From assembly GCA_002686115.1 (NCBI GenBank), contig NZAF01000120.1:1-13398 (forward strand): a stretch of DNA of 13,398 nt, read 5' to 3'. The notes under the pieces are model-generated. The model was not told the DNA's origin. It ran no database searches and was given only the letters and a program-made list of their open reading frames with translations. Both the position numbers and the translations under genes were made by a program. How positions within the stretch are numbered: position 1 is the first letter of the stretch; each line of letters opens with the position of its first letter. Of this stretch, positions 6,497 to 13,382 are shown piece after piece. This DNA comes from Halobacteriovorax sp. (GTDB taxonomy: Bacteria; Bdellovibrionota; Bacteriovoracia; Bacteriovoracales; Bacteriovoracaceae).

Positions 6497-7366
6497 ATGA
6501 GCAATGTTGAACTGACAATTGAACCAAATTCTAAAGATCTAGGTGATAACTTTGTAGTGAGAAGATCCCTTCCAGATAGAAGAAAGAGAATGGTTGGACC
6601 ATTTATCTTTTGGGATCATATGGGACCAGTGACTTTAGTAAAAGGAAAAGGTATGAAGGTTCGTGCTCATCCACATATAGGTCTTGCTACGATTACTTGG
6701 CTTTTCGCTGGTGAAATTATGCATAGAGATAGTCTTGGAAATGAACAGGCGATAAGGCCTGGAGAAGTAAATTGGATGACAGCGGGGAACGGTATTGTGC
6801 ACTCTGAGAGATCCGAAGTTGAAGAGGGAAGCGCAGAGTTAGAGGGAATTCAACTTTGGCTAGCACTTCCAAAAGAGCATGAGGATGTTGATCCAAGCTT
6901 TTATCACTGTAAAATTAATGATGTCCCTCAAATTCTTATGGATGGTATGAAGTTACATCTTATCGCGGGAGAAGAGTTTGATATGAAGTCCCCTGTTCCT
7001 GTTTATTCAGATTTATTTTACATGTTTGGTGAAGCGGAAAAAGGACGAGATTTTAATCTTAATTTAAAAGATGATTTTGAAGGGGCCGTCTATGTCGTTG
7101 ATGGATCAATAAGTGTCGAAGGCAAAGAGTATGGAAAGTATAATTTGATTATATTTAAAAAAGGCTCAGAGATAGACTTTAAATTAACAAGTGAGACGAA
7201 ATTTATGGTTTTTGGAGGAGAAGTATTTCCTGAAAAAAGGTTTATGTGGTGGAACTTTGTCTCATCTTCTGAGCAGAAAATTGAAGAAGCCAAGATTAAG
7301 TGGAAAAACAATGAGTATCCACCAGTGATAAATGAAGATGAAATCATTCCTCTTCCAGAAAGCTAG
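6497..7366 (+). CDS. Pirin-family protein (second copy)
   Basis: A second pirin, 289 residues, closer in style to the long pirins (opening VVRRSLPDRRKRMVGPF, then FWDHMGP). The metal site is again complete: His58 and His60 in AHPHIG, His102 and Glu104 in VHSERSE. The ligands have exactly the same residue numbers as in the preceding pirin. The C-terminal half carries the second cupin and ends in a tail that includes a MWWNF segment, common in this group. I prefer the ATG at 6497 because AAGGA at 6485-6489 lies seven bases before it; ATG 6494 and TTG 6476 are alternatives. It starts 24 bases after the first pirin, so the two are almost surely co-transcribed. Substrate is unknown; quercetinase activity or redox-dependent regulation is known for the family. 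Confidence 0.92.
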   Translation: MSNVELTIEPNSKDLGDNFVVRRSLPDRRKRMVGPFIFWDHMGPVTLVKGKGMKVRAHPHIGLATITWLFAGEIMHRDSLGNEQAIRPGEVNWMTAGNGIVHSERSEVEEGSAELEGIQLWLALPKEHEDVDPSFYHCKINDVPQILMDGMKLHLIAGEEFDMKSPVPVYSDLFYMFGEAEKGRDFNLNLKDDFEGAVYVVDGSISVEGKEYGKYNLIIFKKGSEIDFKLTSETKFMVFGGEVFPEKRFMWWNFVSSSEQKIEEAKIKWKNNEYPPVINEDEIIPLPES

Positions 7367-7375
7367 AATAATTTT

Positions 7376-8137
7376 ATGGAATTTTTATTAATAGCATTCT
7401 TAGGCATGGCCATAGGTGTATCCTCCGCTTTATTAGGTCTTGGTGGAAACATTCTCATTGTTCCATTACTCCCTCTCTTTATTGACATACCTCTGAAAGA
7501 AACGATCGCCACGGGAATATTGACAGTCTTTTTTCTGACTCTCTTTAACTGTTACTTTTTTTTTAAGTCTAAATTAATAGATTTTAAAGTTGGTCTTAAG
7601 CTTATTTTGCCGACATTTATTTTTAGTTTTATCGGTGCCAAGTATACTAATTATTTTTCTGAAAGTTTCATTACATACTCTCTAGTAATAATTATGGTCC
7701 TAATGATTATAAGACTTAATACAAAGCTAAATTTCTCCTCTCTTGAGAGTGATAGTTCAAAAGAAAGTTTTGTTTTAGTGTTTTCAGGTATGATAAGTGG
7801 TTTTCTTGCTGGACTTACAGGTGTGGGAAATGGAGTTATTCTAGGCCCGATACTTCTTGGTTTTAAACTTGTTGATGATAAAAAAGTGAGTCCAACGATT
7901 AATTTTATGATTATGATCGCTTGTCTATCCGCGACATTTAATAATTTAGACTTTTCAAATATAAGTTTAGAAAGATCGGGGTTAGTGAGAATTGATGTTG
8001 CGCTGTACATTCTATTTCCCGCTTTTATAAGTTCATTTTTTGGAAGAAGAATGAATACTAATATATCAAAGAAAATGAGAAGACTTTTGGTTTCTGTTAC
8101 ATTGATAGGACTTAGTTTAAAACTACTACTTCTCTAG
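7376..8137 (+). CDS. TauE/SafE (TSUP) family transporter
   Basis: This encodes 253 mostly hydrophobic residues, about eight membrane helices, in the inner membrane. The TSUP family moves sulfite, sulfoacetate and other organic sulfur anions. The internal duplication typical of the family is plain: residues 14-30 (ALLGLGGNILIVP) and 142-158 (AGLTGVGNGVILGP) share the glycine-rich motif that begins each half. The length is normal for the family. It starts nine bases after the second pirin, with no good ribosome binding site, so translation may depend on coupling. A run of nine T's at 7556-7564 encodes three phenylalanines. The exact substrate cannot be read from the sequence. Confidence 0.88.
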   Translation: MEFLLIAFLGMAIGVSSALLGLGGNILIVPLLPLFIDIPLKETIATGILTVFFLTLFNCYFFFKSKLIDFKVGLKLILPTFIFSFIGAKYTNYFSESFITYSLVIIMVLMIIRLNTKLNFSSLESDSSKESFVLVFSGMISGFLAGLTGVGNGVILGPILLGFKLVDDKKVSPTINFMIMIACLSATFNNLDFSNISLERSGLVRIDVALYILFPAFISSFFGRRMNTNISKKMRRLLVSVTLIGLSLKLLLL

Positions 8138-8183
8138 CTTTGTCGATCTTTCTAATGCGATTTATCTATGACATAATGTTTGT

Positions 8184-8618
8184 ATGGAACTTCATCGAGA
8201 TCATCAATTTTCTAAGCTTACCTTCCTCTCTTGGATTGTTGCATTTATTGCAACTCTAGGGAGTTTATTCTTTAGTGAAGTTATGAAGTTCCCTCCATGT
8301 GCTCTTTGTTGGTACCAAAGGATTGCAATGTACCCACTAGTTCTTCTCTTTGTTGTAGGCTTTTTTGTTGGAGAAAAGGAAACATTGTTTTTTACATTCC
8401 CTTTAGTGCTTATTGGTTGGATCTTTTCAATCTATCACAACCTTTTACATTTTGGAGTTATACCAGAGACGATTTCTCCATGTCTGGAGGGAGTCTCGTG
8501 CACAGCAGTCTATATTGAGCTCTTTGGCTTTCTAACAATACCTTTGATGTCATTTTTAGCTTTTAGCTTCATTCTGATTCTACTTTTTTTCTTATATAGG
8601 AGATCCTTTGAAAAATAA
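8184..8618 (+). CDS. dsbB: DsbB-family disulfide bond formation protein (BdbC-like)
   Basis: An inner-membrane quinone reductase that reoxidises a DsbA-type protein. It has 144 residues with four hydrophobic helices (about 13-31, 48-62, 68-85 and 112-138). The two redox pairs are visible: Cys39 and Cys42 in PPCALCWYQR, a strong signature, and Cys100 and Cys106 in SPCLEGVSC. This short form resembles the BdbC type more than the 176-residue E. coli protein. The ATG at 8184 lacks a clear ribosome binding site; a nearby ATG at 8176 is in another frame. The gap to the transporter gene is 46 bases, so it may be in the same transcript or have a weak promoter of its own. Its 3' end overlaps the DsbA-like gene by 11 bases, and the two products should act as a pair. 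Confidence 0.9.
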   Translation: MELHRDHQFSKLTFLSWIVAFIATLGSLFFSEVMKFPPCALCWYQRIAMYPLVLLFVVGFFVGEKETLFFTFPLVLIGWIFSIYHNLLHFGVIPETISPCLEGVSCTAVYIELFGFLTIPLMSFLAFSFILILLFFLYRRSFEK

Positions 8619-9270
8619 TATTTATCTCTTTGTTGGCGTAACAGCACTTCTACTAGCAGGGTTTATAGCTGGTACTAGAGTGTATCAGCGATCTCAAGAA
8701 AGTAACCTCACATTTTTGGCCCATGAGAAATCTGAACTCTTCATTAGGGATCACTCACCAAGATTTGGAAAGAAAGATGCAAAAGTCTATCTTGTAGAAT
8801 TTCTCGATCCTGAATGTGAAAGTTGTCGTGTTTTCTATCCTGAAATTAAGAAGATGCTCAAAGAATTTGATGGTAAGTTACAACTTGTTATTCGATATGC
8901 TCCTTTTCACCAGAATTCTAAACACGCTATTAAAGTCTTAGAGGCAACCAAAGAGCAAGGCAAGTACCATGAGGCGCTTGAATTCTTATTTGAGACTCAA
9001 CCAGTGTGGGCGGATCATCATCACCCAAGACCTGAGCTTGTTTATAAATTACTTCCAAAAATTGGAATTGATATTGAAAAGCTTAAAAAAGATATGCAGA
9101 GTCCAAAAATCAAAAAAGTGATTGATCAAGACTTTAGTGATCTTAAGGAACTAAATGTCAGAGGAACACCAACTTTCTTTGTGAATGGAGAAAAACCAAA
9201 TGCTTTTGGTATCGTTCCGTTGAGATTAAAAATTTTAGAGATGATTAAAAAAGAATATGGAAATGAATGA
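8608..9270 (+). CDS. Membrane-anchored DsbA-family thiol-disulfide oxidoreductase
   Basis: A thioredoxin-fold protein of the DsbA/BdbD group, 220 residues, that introduces or rearranges disulfides in exported proteins. Residues 5-22 are a membrane anchor or uncleaved signal. The active site is Cys70-Glu-Ser-Cys73, and the cis-proline loop is RGTPTFFVNG with Pro188. A histidine-rich stretch, DHHHP, lies at 136-140. The start is a TTG at 8608 with AGGAG at 8598-8602, five bases upstream; both lie inside the end of the dsbB-like gene, so translation of the two is probably coupled. The next gene starts 174 bases further on behind its own promoter. The dipeptide Glu-Ser in the active site differs from the Pro-His of E. 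coli DsbA, so redox strength may differ. Confidence 0.88.
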   Translation: MKNNIYLFVGVTALLLAGFIAGTRVYQRSQESNLTFLAHEKSELFIRDHSPRFGKKDAKVYLVEFLDPECESCRVFYPEIKKMLKEFDGKLQLVIRYAPFHQNSKHAIKVLEATKEQGKYHEALEFLFETQPVWADHHHPRPELVYKLLPKIGIDIEKLKKDMQSPKIKKVIDQDFSDLKELNVRGTPTFFVNGEKPNAFGIVPLRLKILEMIKKEYGNE

Positions 9271-9359
9271 AATAATGCGCTCAGGTAAACAAAAGAATTC
9301 TTCAAGACTTCATAAAGTTGAATAAATCCTAGATCTTCCAAACTTTACAGTAATTTGAC

Positions 9360-9387
9360 TTGATTATGTTTTAAAGTGATCCATAAT
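9360..9387 (+). promoter_or_regulatory. Candidate promoter for the DJ-1/yghU operon
   Basis: TTGATT (9360-9365) and CATAAT (9382-9387) are separated by 16 bases in a very AT-rich gap of 174 bases. No terminator is visible after the upstream gene, so read-through is possible too. Confidence 0.35.
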
Positions 9388-9444
9388 AATTTTATTTTAA
9401 TATCAATTATTTTATTCTTTTATTCATAAATAAATGGGGGAGTC

Positions 9445-10185
9445 GTGTTAAAAAAAATTATTTTATTACTTAGTATTATCTATTCTGGACTTATTTATGC
9501 GGATAAAAATGTTCTCATTGTCGTCACCAACCACGAGACTCTAGGAAAGACTGGTAAGAAAACGGGTTATTATTTACCAGAGGTCACTCATCCTTATTAC
9601 AAGTTTAAAGATGCGGGCTTCGATGTGACATTTGCAAGTCCAAATGGGGGTTATGCACCAATGGACCCAAAGAGTTTAGATTTAAAAGATCCATATAATA
9701 AAAAGTTTTATGAAAACGAAAAGTTGATGAATAAGTTAAAGAATACTGTTTCTTTAAAGAGTGTCGATGCTAGTAAGTTTGATGCAATTGTCTTTGCTGG
9801 TGGTCATGGAACGATGTGGGATTTTCCAAACTCAGAGAGTTTAAACTCATTAACAGCAAAAATTTATGAAAAGGGTGGAGTTGTTGCAGCTCTATGTCAC
9901 GGTCCAGCAGCACTAGTTAATGTAAAACTTAAAAATGGTGAATATTTAATTCGTAACAAAAAGACAACTGGCTTCACTAATGAAGAAGAAGAGATTGTAA
10001 AGCTTACTAACGAGATGCCATTTCTTTTAGAAACAAAATTAAAAGAGAGAGGAGCAAGCTTTAATGGTGCTAGTCCTTGGTCAGAGAATGTTGTAGTCGA
10101 TAATAGACTTATTACAGGTCAAAACCCTGCTTCTGCTAGTAAGTTGGGTGAAGAGGTTGTTAAGTTATTAAATAATAAAAAATAG
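9445..10185 (+). CDS. Exported DJ-1/PfpI (Hsp31-like) protein
   Basis: This encodes 246 residues of the DJ-1/PfpI superfamily, closest in layout to the Hsp31-like group, whose members are glutathione-independent glyoxalases (glyoxalase III) and holdases. The nucleophile elbow AALCHGPAAL contains Cys151 followed by His152. The partner acid is Glu46 in YYLPEVTHP, and FAGGHGTMWDFP at 117-128 is the conserved glycine-rich loop. An acidic residue at about 180-183 in TGFTNEEE would complete a Cys-His-Glu triad. Residues 1-19 form a Sec signal peptide ending Ile-Tyr-Ala, which makes this a periplasmic version; well-studied members are cytosolic. The start is GTG, with GGGGGAG directly upstream, although the spacing is short. 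It is the first gene of an operon with yghU. Methylglyoxal detoxification is the best guess but is not shown by sequence. Confidence 0.9.
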   Translation: MLKKIILLLSIIYSGLIYADKNVLIVVTNHETLGKTGKKTGYYLPEVTHPYYKFKDAGFDVTFASPNGGYAPMDPKSLDLKDPYNKKFYENEKLMNKLKNTVSLKSVDASKFDAIVFAGGHGTMWDFPNSESLNSLTAKIYEKGGVVAALCHGPAALVNVKLKNGEYLIRNKKTTGFTNEEEEIVKLTNEMPFLLETKLKERGASFNGASPWSENVVVDNRLITGQNPASASKLGEEVVKLLNNKK

Positions 10186-10194
10186 GAGAATGAA

Positions 10195-11043
10195 ATGAGT
10201 GATATTTATGAGCCACCAAAAGTGTGGAGCTTTGATAGTGAAAATGGTGGAGAGTTTGCAAGTATTAATAGGCCTACTGCTGGAGCACGTGAAGAGAGAA
10301 AGTTACCTATAGGTGATCATCCGTTTCAGCTCTATTCTCTTGCTACTCCAAATGGAGTAAAAGTCACAACGATGTTTGAAGAGCTTTTAGAGCTTGGTAT
10401 TAAAGATGCGGAGTATGATGCTTATCTTATTAATATTGGTGAAGGAGATCAGTTTGGTAGTGACTTTGTCGATATTAATCCTAATTCTAAAATTCCTGCG
10501 CTCTATGATAAAGACGCTGATATTAAGATTTTTGAATCAGGCTCTATCTTAGTTTATCTCGCTGAGAAGTTTGGAAAATTCTTACCGACAGAACCTGCAA
10601 AGAGAACGGAAGTTTTTAATTGGCTATTTTGGCAAATGGGTTCAGCTCCATATCTTGGTGGAGGTTTTGGCCATTTCTATGCATATGCACCTGAAAAATT
10701 TAAATATCCCATTGATCGATTTGCCATGGAAACAAAAAGGCAGCTTGATGTTCTTGATAAGCAGTTGGCAAAGTCTCAGTTTATAGCGGGGGATGAGTAT
10801 TCAATTGCCGATATGGCCATCTTTCCATGGTACGGTGCCCTTGTTAAAGGAAAAATTTATGATGCTGCTGAATTCTTATCTGTTCATGAATACAAGAACG
10901 TCATTCGTTGGAGCGATGAGTTATTAAAACGTCCTGCAATTTTAAGAGGTCGCCTAGTTAACAGAACTTGGGGTGATGAGGATCAGCAACTGAAAGAAAG
11001 ACACTCGTCTAACGATTTTGAAGGCCTAAAACTAGATTACTAA
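10195..11043 (+). CDS. yghU: Glutathione transferase / disulfide-bond oxidoreductase YghU
   Basis: Nu-class glutathione transferase, 282 residues (E. coli YghU has 288), similar end to end to YghU. Members bind two glutathiones per site and reduce organic hydroperoxides and disulfides. A YghU-specific N-terminal extension (about 1-43, with NGGEFASINRPTAG) precedes the thioredoxin-like domain (44-130). In that domain Thr51 and Asn53 (TPNG) take the place of the usual catalytic Tyr or Ser, Pro101 is the cis-proline of SKIPAL, and ESGS at 114-117 binds the glutathione gamma-glutamyl end. The helical C-terminal domain holds LGGGFGHFYAYAP and AGDEYSIADMAIFPW. It is cytosolic, with no signal peptide. 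It starts nine bases after the DJ-1 gene, and its AGGAG overlaps that stop codon, so the two are clearly one operon. Confidence 0.96.
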   Translation: MSDIYEPPKVWSFDSENGGEFASINRPTAGAREERKLPIGDHPFQLYSLATPNGVKVTTMFEELLELGIKDAEYDAYLINIGEGDQFGSDFVDINPNSKIPALYDKDADIKIFESGSILVYLAEKFGKFLPTEPAKRTEVFNWLFWQMGSAPYLGGGFGHFYAYAPEKFKYPIDRFAMETKRQLDVLDKQLAKSQFIAGDEYSIADMAIFPWYGALVKGKIYDAAEFLSVHEYKNVIRWSDELLKRPAILRGRLVNRTWGDEDQQLKERHSSNDFEGLKLDY

Positions 11044-11107
11044 AAACCTTACAAGTGTTTTCAGTAGTTTATAGTGGTTTGAGAAAATTAAGTCACCTTC
11101 ATTAGTT

Positions 11108-11119
11108 GTTAAGCTTAAC
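11108..11119. repeat. 12-bp perfect palindrome GTTAAGCTTAAC
   Basis: A perfect palindrome 65 bases after yghU and 24 bases before the larger palindrome. It is not followed by a T run, so it is not a standard terminator. It may be a second operator or chance in AT-rich DNA. Confidence 0.5.
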
Positions 11120-11142
11120 CTTTGTTAATTATTGTTTATTTT

Positions 11143-11160
11143 TGTTTGACATGTCAAACA
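11143..11160. promoter_or_regulatory. 18-bp perfect palindrome, likely operator of the siderophore gene
   Basis: TGTTTGACATGTCAAACA reads identically on both strands over all 18 bases and ends 20 bases before the start codon of the siderophore synthetase gene. Perfect palindromes of this size directly before a gene usually bind a dimeric repressor such as a TetR-family protein. It does not resemble the consensus Fur box, so iron control by Fur is not obvious from it. The regulator is unknown. Confidence 0.65.
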
Positions 11161-11174
11161 GTGGGCGCTAGTTT
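11146..11174 (+). promoter_or_regulatory. Candidate promoter inside the palindrome
   Basis: A consensus -35 TTGACA (11146-11151) lies inside the palindrome, and a weak TAGTTT (11169-11174) follows after 17 bases. Transcription would then begin at about 11181, exactly at the ATG, giving a leaderless mRNA. An alternative is TTGTTA (11106-11111) with TATTGT (11130-11135), which would place the palindrome at the transcription start. The sequence alone does not decide between them. Confidence 0.35.
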
Positions 11175-11180
11175 GAGCTC

Positions 11181-13382
11181 ATGAATTTGAACCTTAATAA
11201 AAGCGCCCTCGATATAAGTCTTAGATCCTTTCTCAATTCTTTTTTAAGAGATTATCATCTTGATTCACGAGTAGAGGTTTGTGACACATATGTTTTGATT
11301 AAAACAAAGCATAAGAAGATAAAAATAAACTTCTTAAGAAAATCACTTCTAGGATTTCACTATTATAAGAGCGAAAATCTAGATGTATTAAATACTTTAA
11401 AGCTTATTATTGATGAGTTTACAGAGTCACAAACGAATCTTTTAGATCATATTCTTAACAGTTGTCGTGAGATTGAAAAGAATATTGGCCTAAAAAAGGC
11501 AAATGAGATTTTTAATTACCTAAGTTCTGAAAGATCAATGTATCTAGGACACCCCTTTCATCCCTTTCCAAAAGCAAAGGTTGGGATGAATGACGACGAC
11601 TCTAAATTATATTCTCCAGAGTCTAAGGGAGAGTTTACTCTCTATTGGTTAGTTGTTGAAAAGAATGCGTTAGAAAGTTCACATACAATAGAAGAGTATC
11701 TAAAACTAATAAACCCTTTAATAAAATTCGATGTGGATTATCATGAAGGAGAGGTTCTTATACCAATACATCCATGGCAATGGGAGCGCTTAAAAAATTC
11801 AAGTGAGTCTCTATCTAGTCAGATTAAAGAAGTGAGAAGAGGCAAGAACAAGTTCTCATCACTTTCTTCAATGCGCTCAGTTTATCATGAGCTTTCTCCT
11901 ATACAGATGAAGTTTTCAATGGATGTAAGATTAACAAATTCTATTAGAAACTTAGAAACTCTTGAATCTAAAAGAAGTGTTTATCTTTCAAAAGTTCTAG
12001 AGGAAATAAACTTAGAGAATTATGGATTAAAGGTTTTAAATGAGCCTTTTTTTGCAATGATTAAAGACTCAAATGGTGAATGTGACAAAAGAAGCCTTGT
12101 TCAATTTCGTGATGCCTTTGATGATTGTTTTGATGAAAAACAATCATTTCTTTTGAGTTCTCTTTGTGAGCAAATGGATGCAGAGTCTGAAGTCAAAACA
12201 ATTTGTTCGAAGTTGTGTGTCGAATCTTGCGGGGGGAATCAGCGACTTTCTAGAAAAGTTTTCGTGAAATCTTTTTTTGAAAATGTACTTAAACCATTTA
12301 TTAGAGTCTACAAAGAAGAGGGGATACTCCTAGGAGCACATTTACAAAATATCATTGTCACGATGAAAGACAATCGTTTCTCTGGAGTAATATATCGGGA
12401 CTTTCAAGGGACAGGCTTTACTCAAAAAAAATATGAGGAGCTTTTAAAGAAATATGACTTTATGTCTGAGCAAAGTGGAAATATTTTAAATCCAGATGAT
12501 GTCAATAAAGTGTTTGGTTATTATCTAATCGTGAATACTTGTTTTACTTTCTTAAGTAGTCTCGCAGGATCAGATCGCTTAATTGAGTATGAGCTATTAA
12601 ATGAGTTTAGACTATTCTTGTATGAATTTAAAACAGAGTTTGGAGATGATTCTTTTATAGAATATCTCTTAGAGAGCGATCACTATTACCAAAAAGGGAA
12701 TATGGTGTGTTCATTTAAAGATTTAAATGAGACGACAGTTGAGAATCCTTGGCAGATTTATACAAGAATTACTAATCCTCTTAAATCTCTTAGAGAAATT
12801 AAACCGAATAATGGAAAAGCCCTTTATCAATCAAAAATTCAGGAACGCAGTTTAACTCTTCGAAGAATCACCCAAGATGATCTTGATCTCTTTTATAAAT
12901 GGCACCATAAGGACTTTGTAAAAGAGTTTTGGGAGATGGATAAAGATAGAGATGAGTTATCAAAGTATATTAATGATCTTCTATGTAGTCCTTACCAAGA
13001 ACCACTCATTGTTGAGATTGATGGTGAACCCATTGCATACTTCGAGCTTTATTATGCCTATGATGACCGAATTGCTCCCTATAGTAATCCTGATATTAAT
13101 GATAGAGGACTTCATCTCTTATTTGGAGAAGAGAAGTATCTTAGAACCAAGATTGTTTTTGAAGTTATTTATCATGTTTCAAAATTTATGTTTGAAGATG
13201 ATCCGCAGACAAAGAGTTTATGGGGAGAGCCACGTTCTGATAATAAGAAGATTCTTAAAATTAGCGATAGGTTACCAGGCTGGAAATTCGTTAAAGAATT
13301 CGATTTTCCTCATAAAAGATCGGCCTTAATTCAATGTGAAAGAGAAGACTTTCAAAAGGAGGCGGGAATTGCACTCCTATAA
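11181..13382 (+). CDS. Fused IucA/IucC siderophore synthetase and IucB-type GNAT acyltransferase
   Basis: This encodes 733 residues with two parts. Residues about 100-540 form an IucA/IucC (NIS) synthetase that joins citrate or a dicarboxylate to an amine using ATP. Its motifs are GHPFHPFPKAKVG (123-135), IPIHPWQWER (194-203), SSMRSVYH, KFSMDVRLTNSIRNL (244-258), LLGAHLQNII (383-392) and RDFQGTGF (406-413). Residues about 557-733 form a GNAT domain of the siderophore type (IucB, RhbD, MbtK), shown by LTLRRITQDDLDLFYKWHH, EFWEMD, IAYFELY and LWGEPRSDNKK; these enzymes acylate a hydroxylated lysine or ornithine side chain. In aerobactin and rhizobactin loci the two activities are separate proteins. 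The product is cytosolic. There is no usable ribosome binding site before the ATG, and an in-frame TAG at 11169 limits earlier starts. Hydroxylase and export genes are not in the window and may lie downstream. Confidence 0.93.
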   Translation: MNLNLNKSALDISLRSFLNSFLRDYHLDSRVEVCDTYVLIKTKHKKIKINFLRKSLLGFHYYKSENLDVLNTLKLIIDEFTESQTNLLDHILNSCREIEKNIGLKKANEIFNYLSSERSMYLGHPFHPFPKAKVGMNDDDSKLYSPESKGEFTLYWLVVEKNALESSHTIEEYLKLINPLIKFDVDYHEGEVLIPIHPWQWERLKNSSESLSSQIKEVRRGKNKFSSLSSMRSVYHELSPIQMKFSMDVRLTNSIRNLETLESKRSVYLSKVLEEINLENYGLKVLNEPFFAMIKDSNGECDKRSLVQFRDAFDDCFDEKQSFLLSSLCEQMDAESEVKTICSKLCVESCGGNQRLSRKVFVKSFFENVLKPFIRVYKEEGILLGAHLQNIIVTMKDNRFSGVIYRDFQGTGFTQKKYEELLKKYDFMSEQSGNILNPDDVNKVFGYYLIVNTCFTFLSSLAGSDRLIEYELLNEFRLFLYEFKTEFGDDSFIEYLLESDHYYQKGNMVCSFKDLNETTVENPWQIYTRITNPLKSLREIKPNNGKALYQSKIQERSLTLRRITQDDLDLFYKWHHKDFVKEFWEMDKDRDELSKYINDLLCSPYQEPLIVEIDGEPIAYFELYYAYDDRIAPYSNPDINDRGLHLLFGEEKYLRTKIVFEVIYHVSKFMFEDDPQTKSLWGEPRSDNKKILKISDRLPGWKFVKEFDFPHKRSALIQCEREDFQKEAGIALL

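Noticed and set aside
7556..7564. Run of nine T's in the TSUP transporter gene as a possible slippage or phase-variation tract
   Set aside because: Nine T's are unremarkable in AT-rich DNA coding for three phenylalanines. The frame is intact, and no repeat-length variation can be seen from one sequence.
9291..9301. AAGAATTCTT palindrome after the DsbA-like gene as a terminator
   Set aside because: The stem is short and AT-rich, has no loop in the perfect form, and no T run follows.
11121..11150. Fur box before the siderophore gene
   Set aside because: The AT-rich stretch lacks the GATAAT-type hexamer array of a Fur site, and the clear symmetry lies in the unrelated TTGACATGTCAA palindrome.
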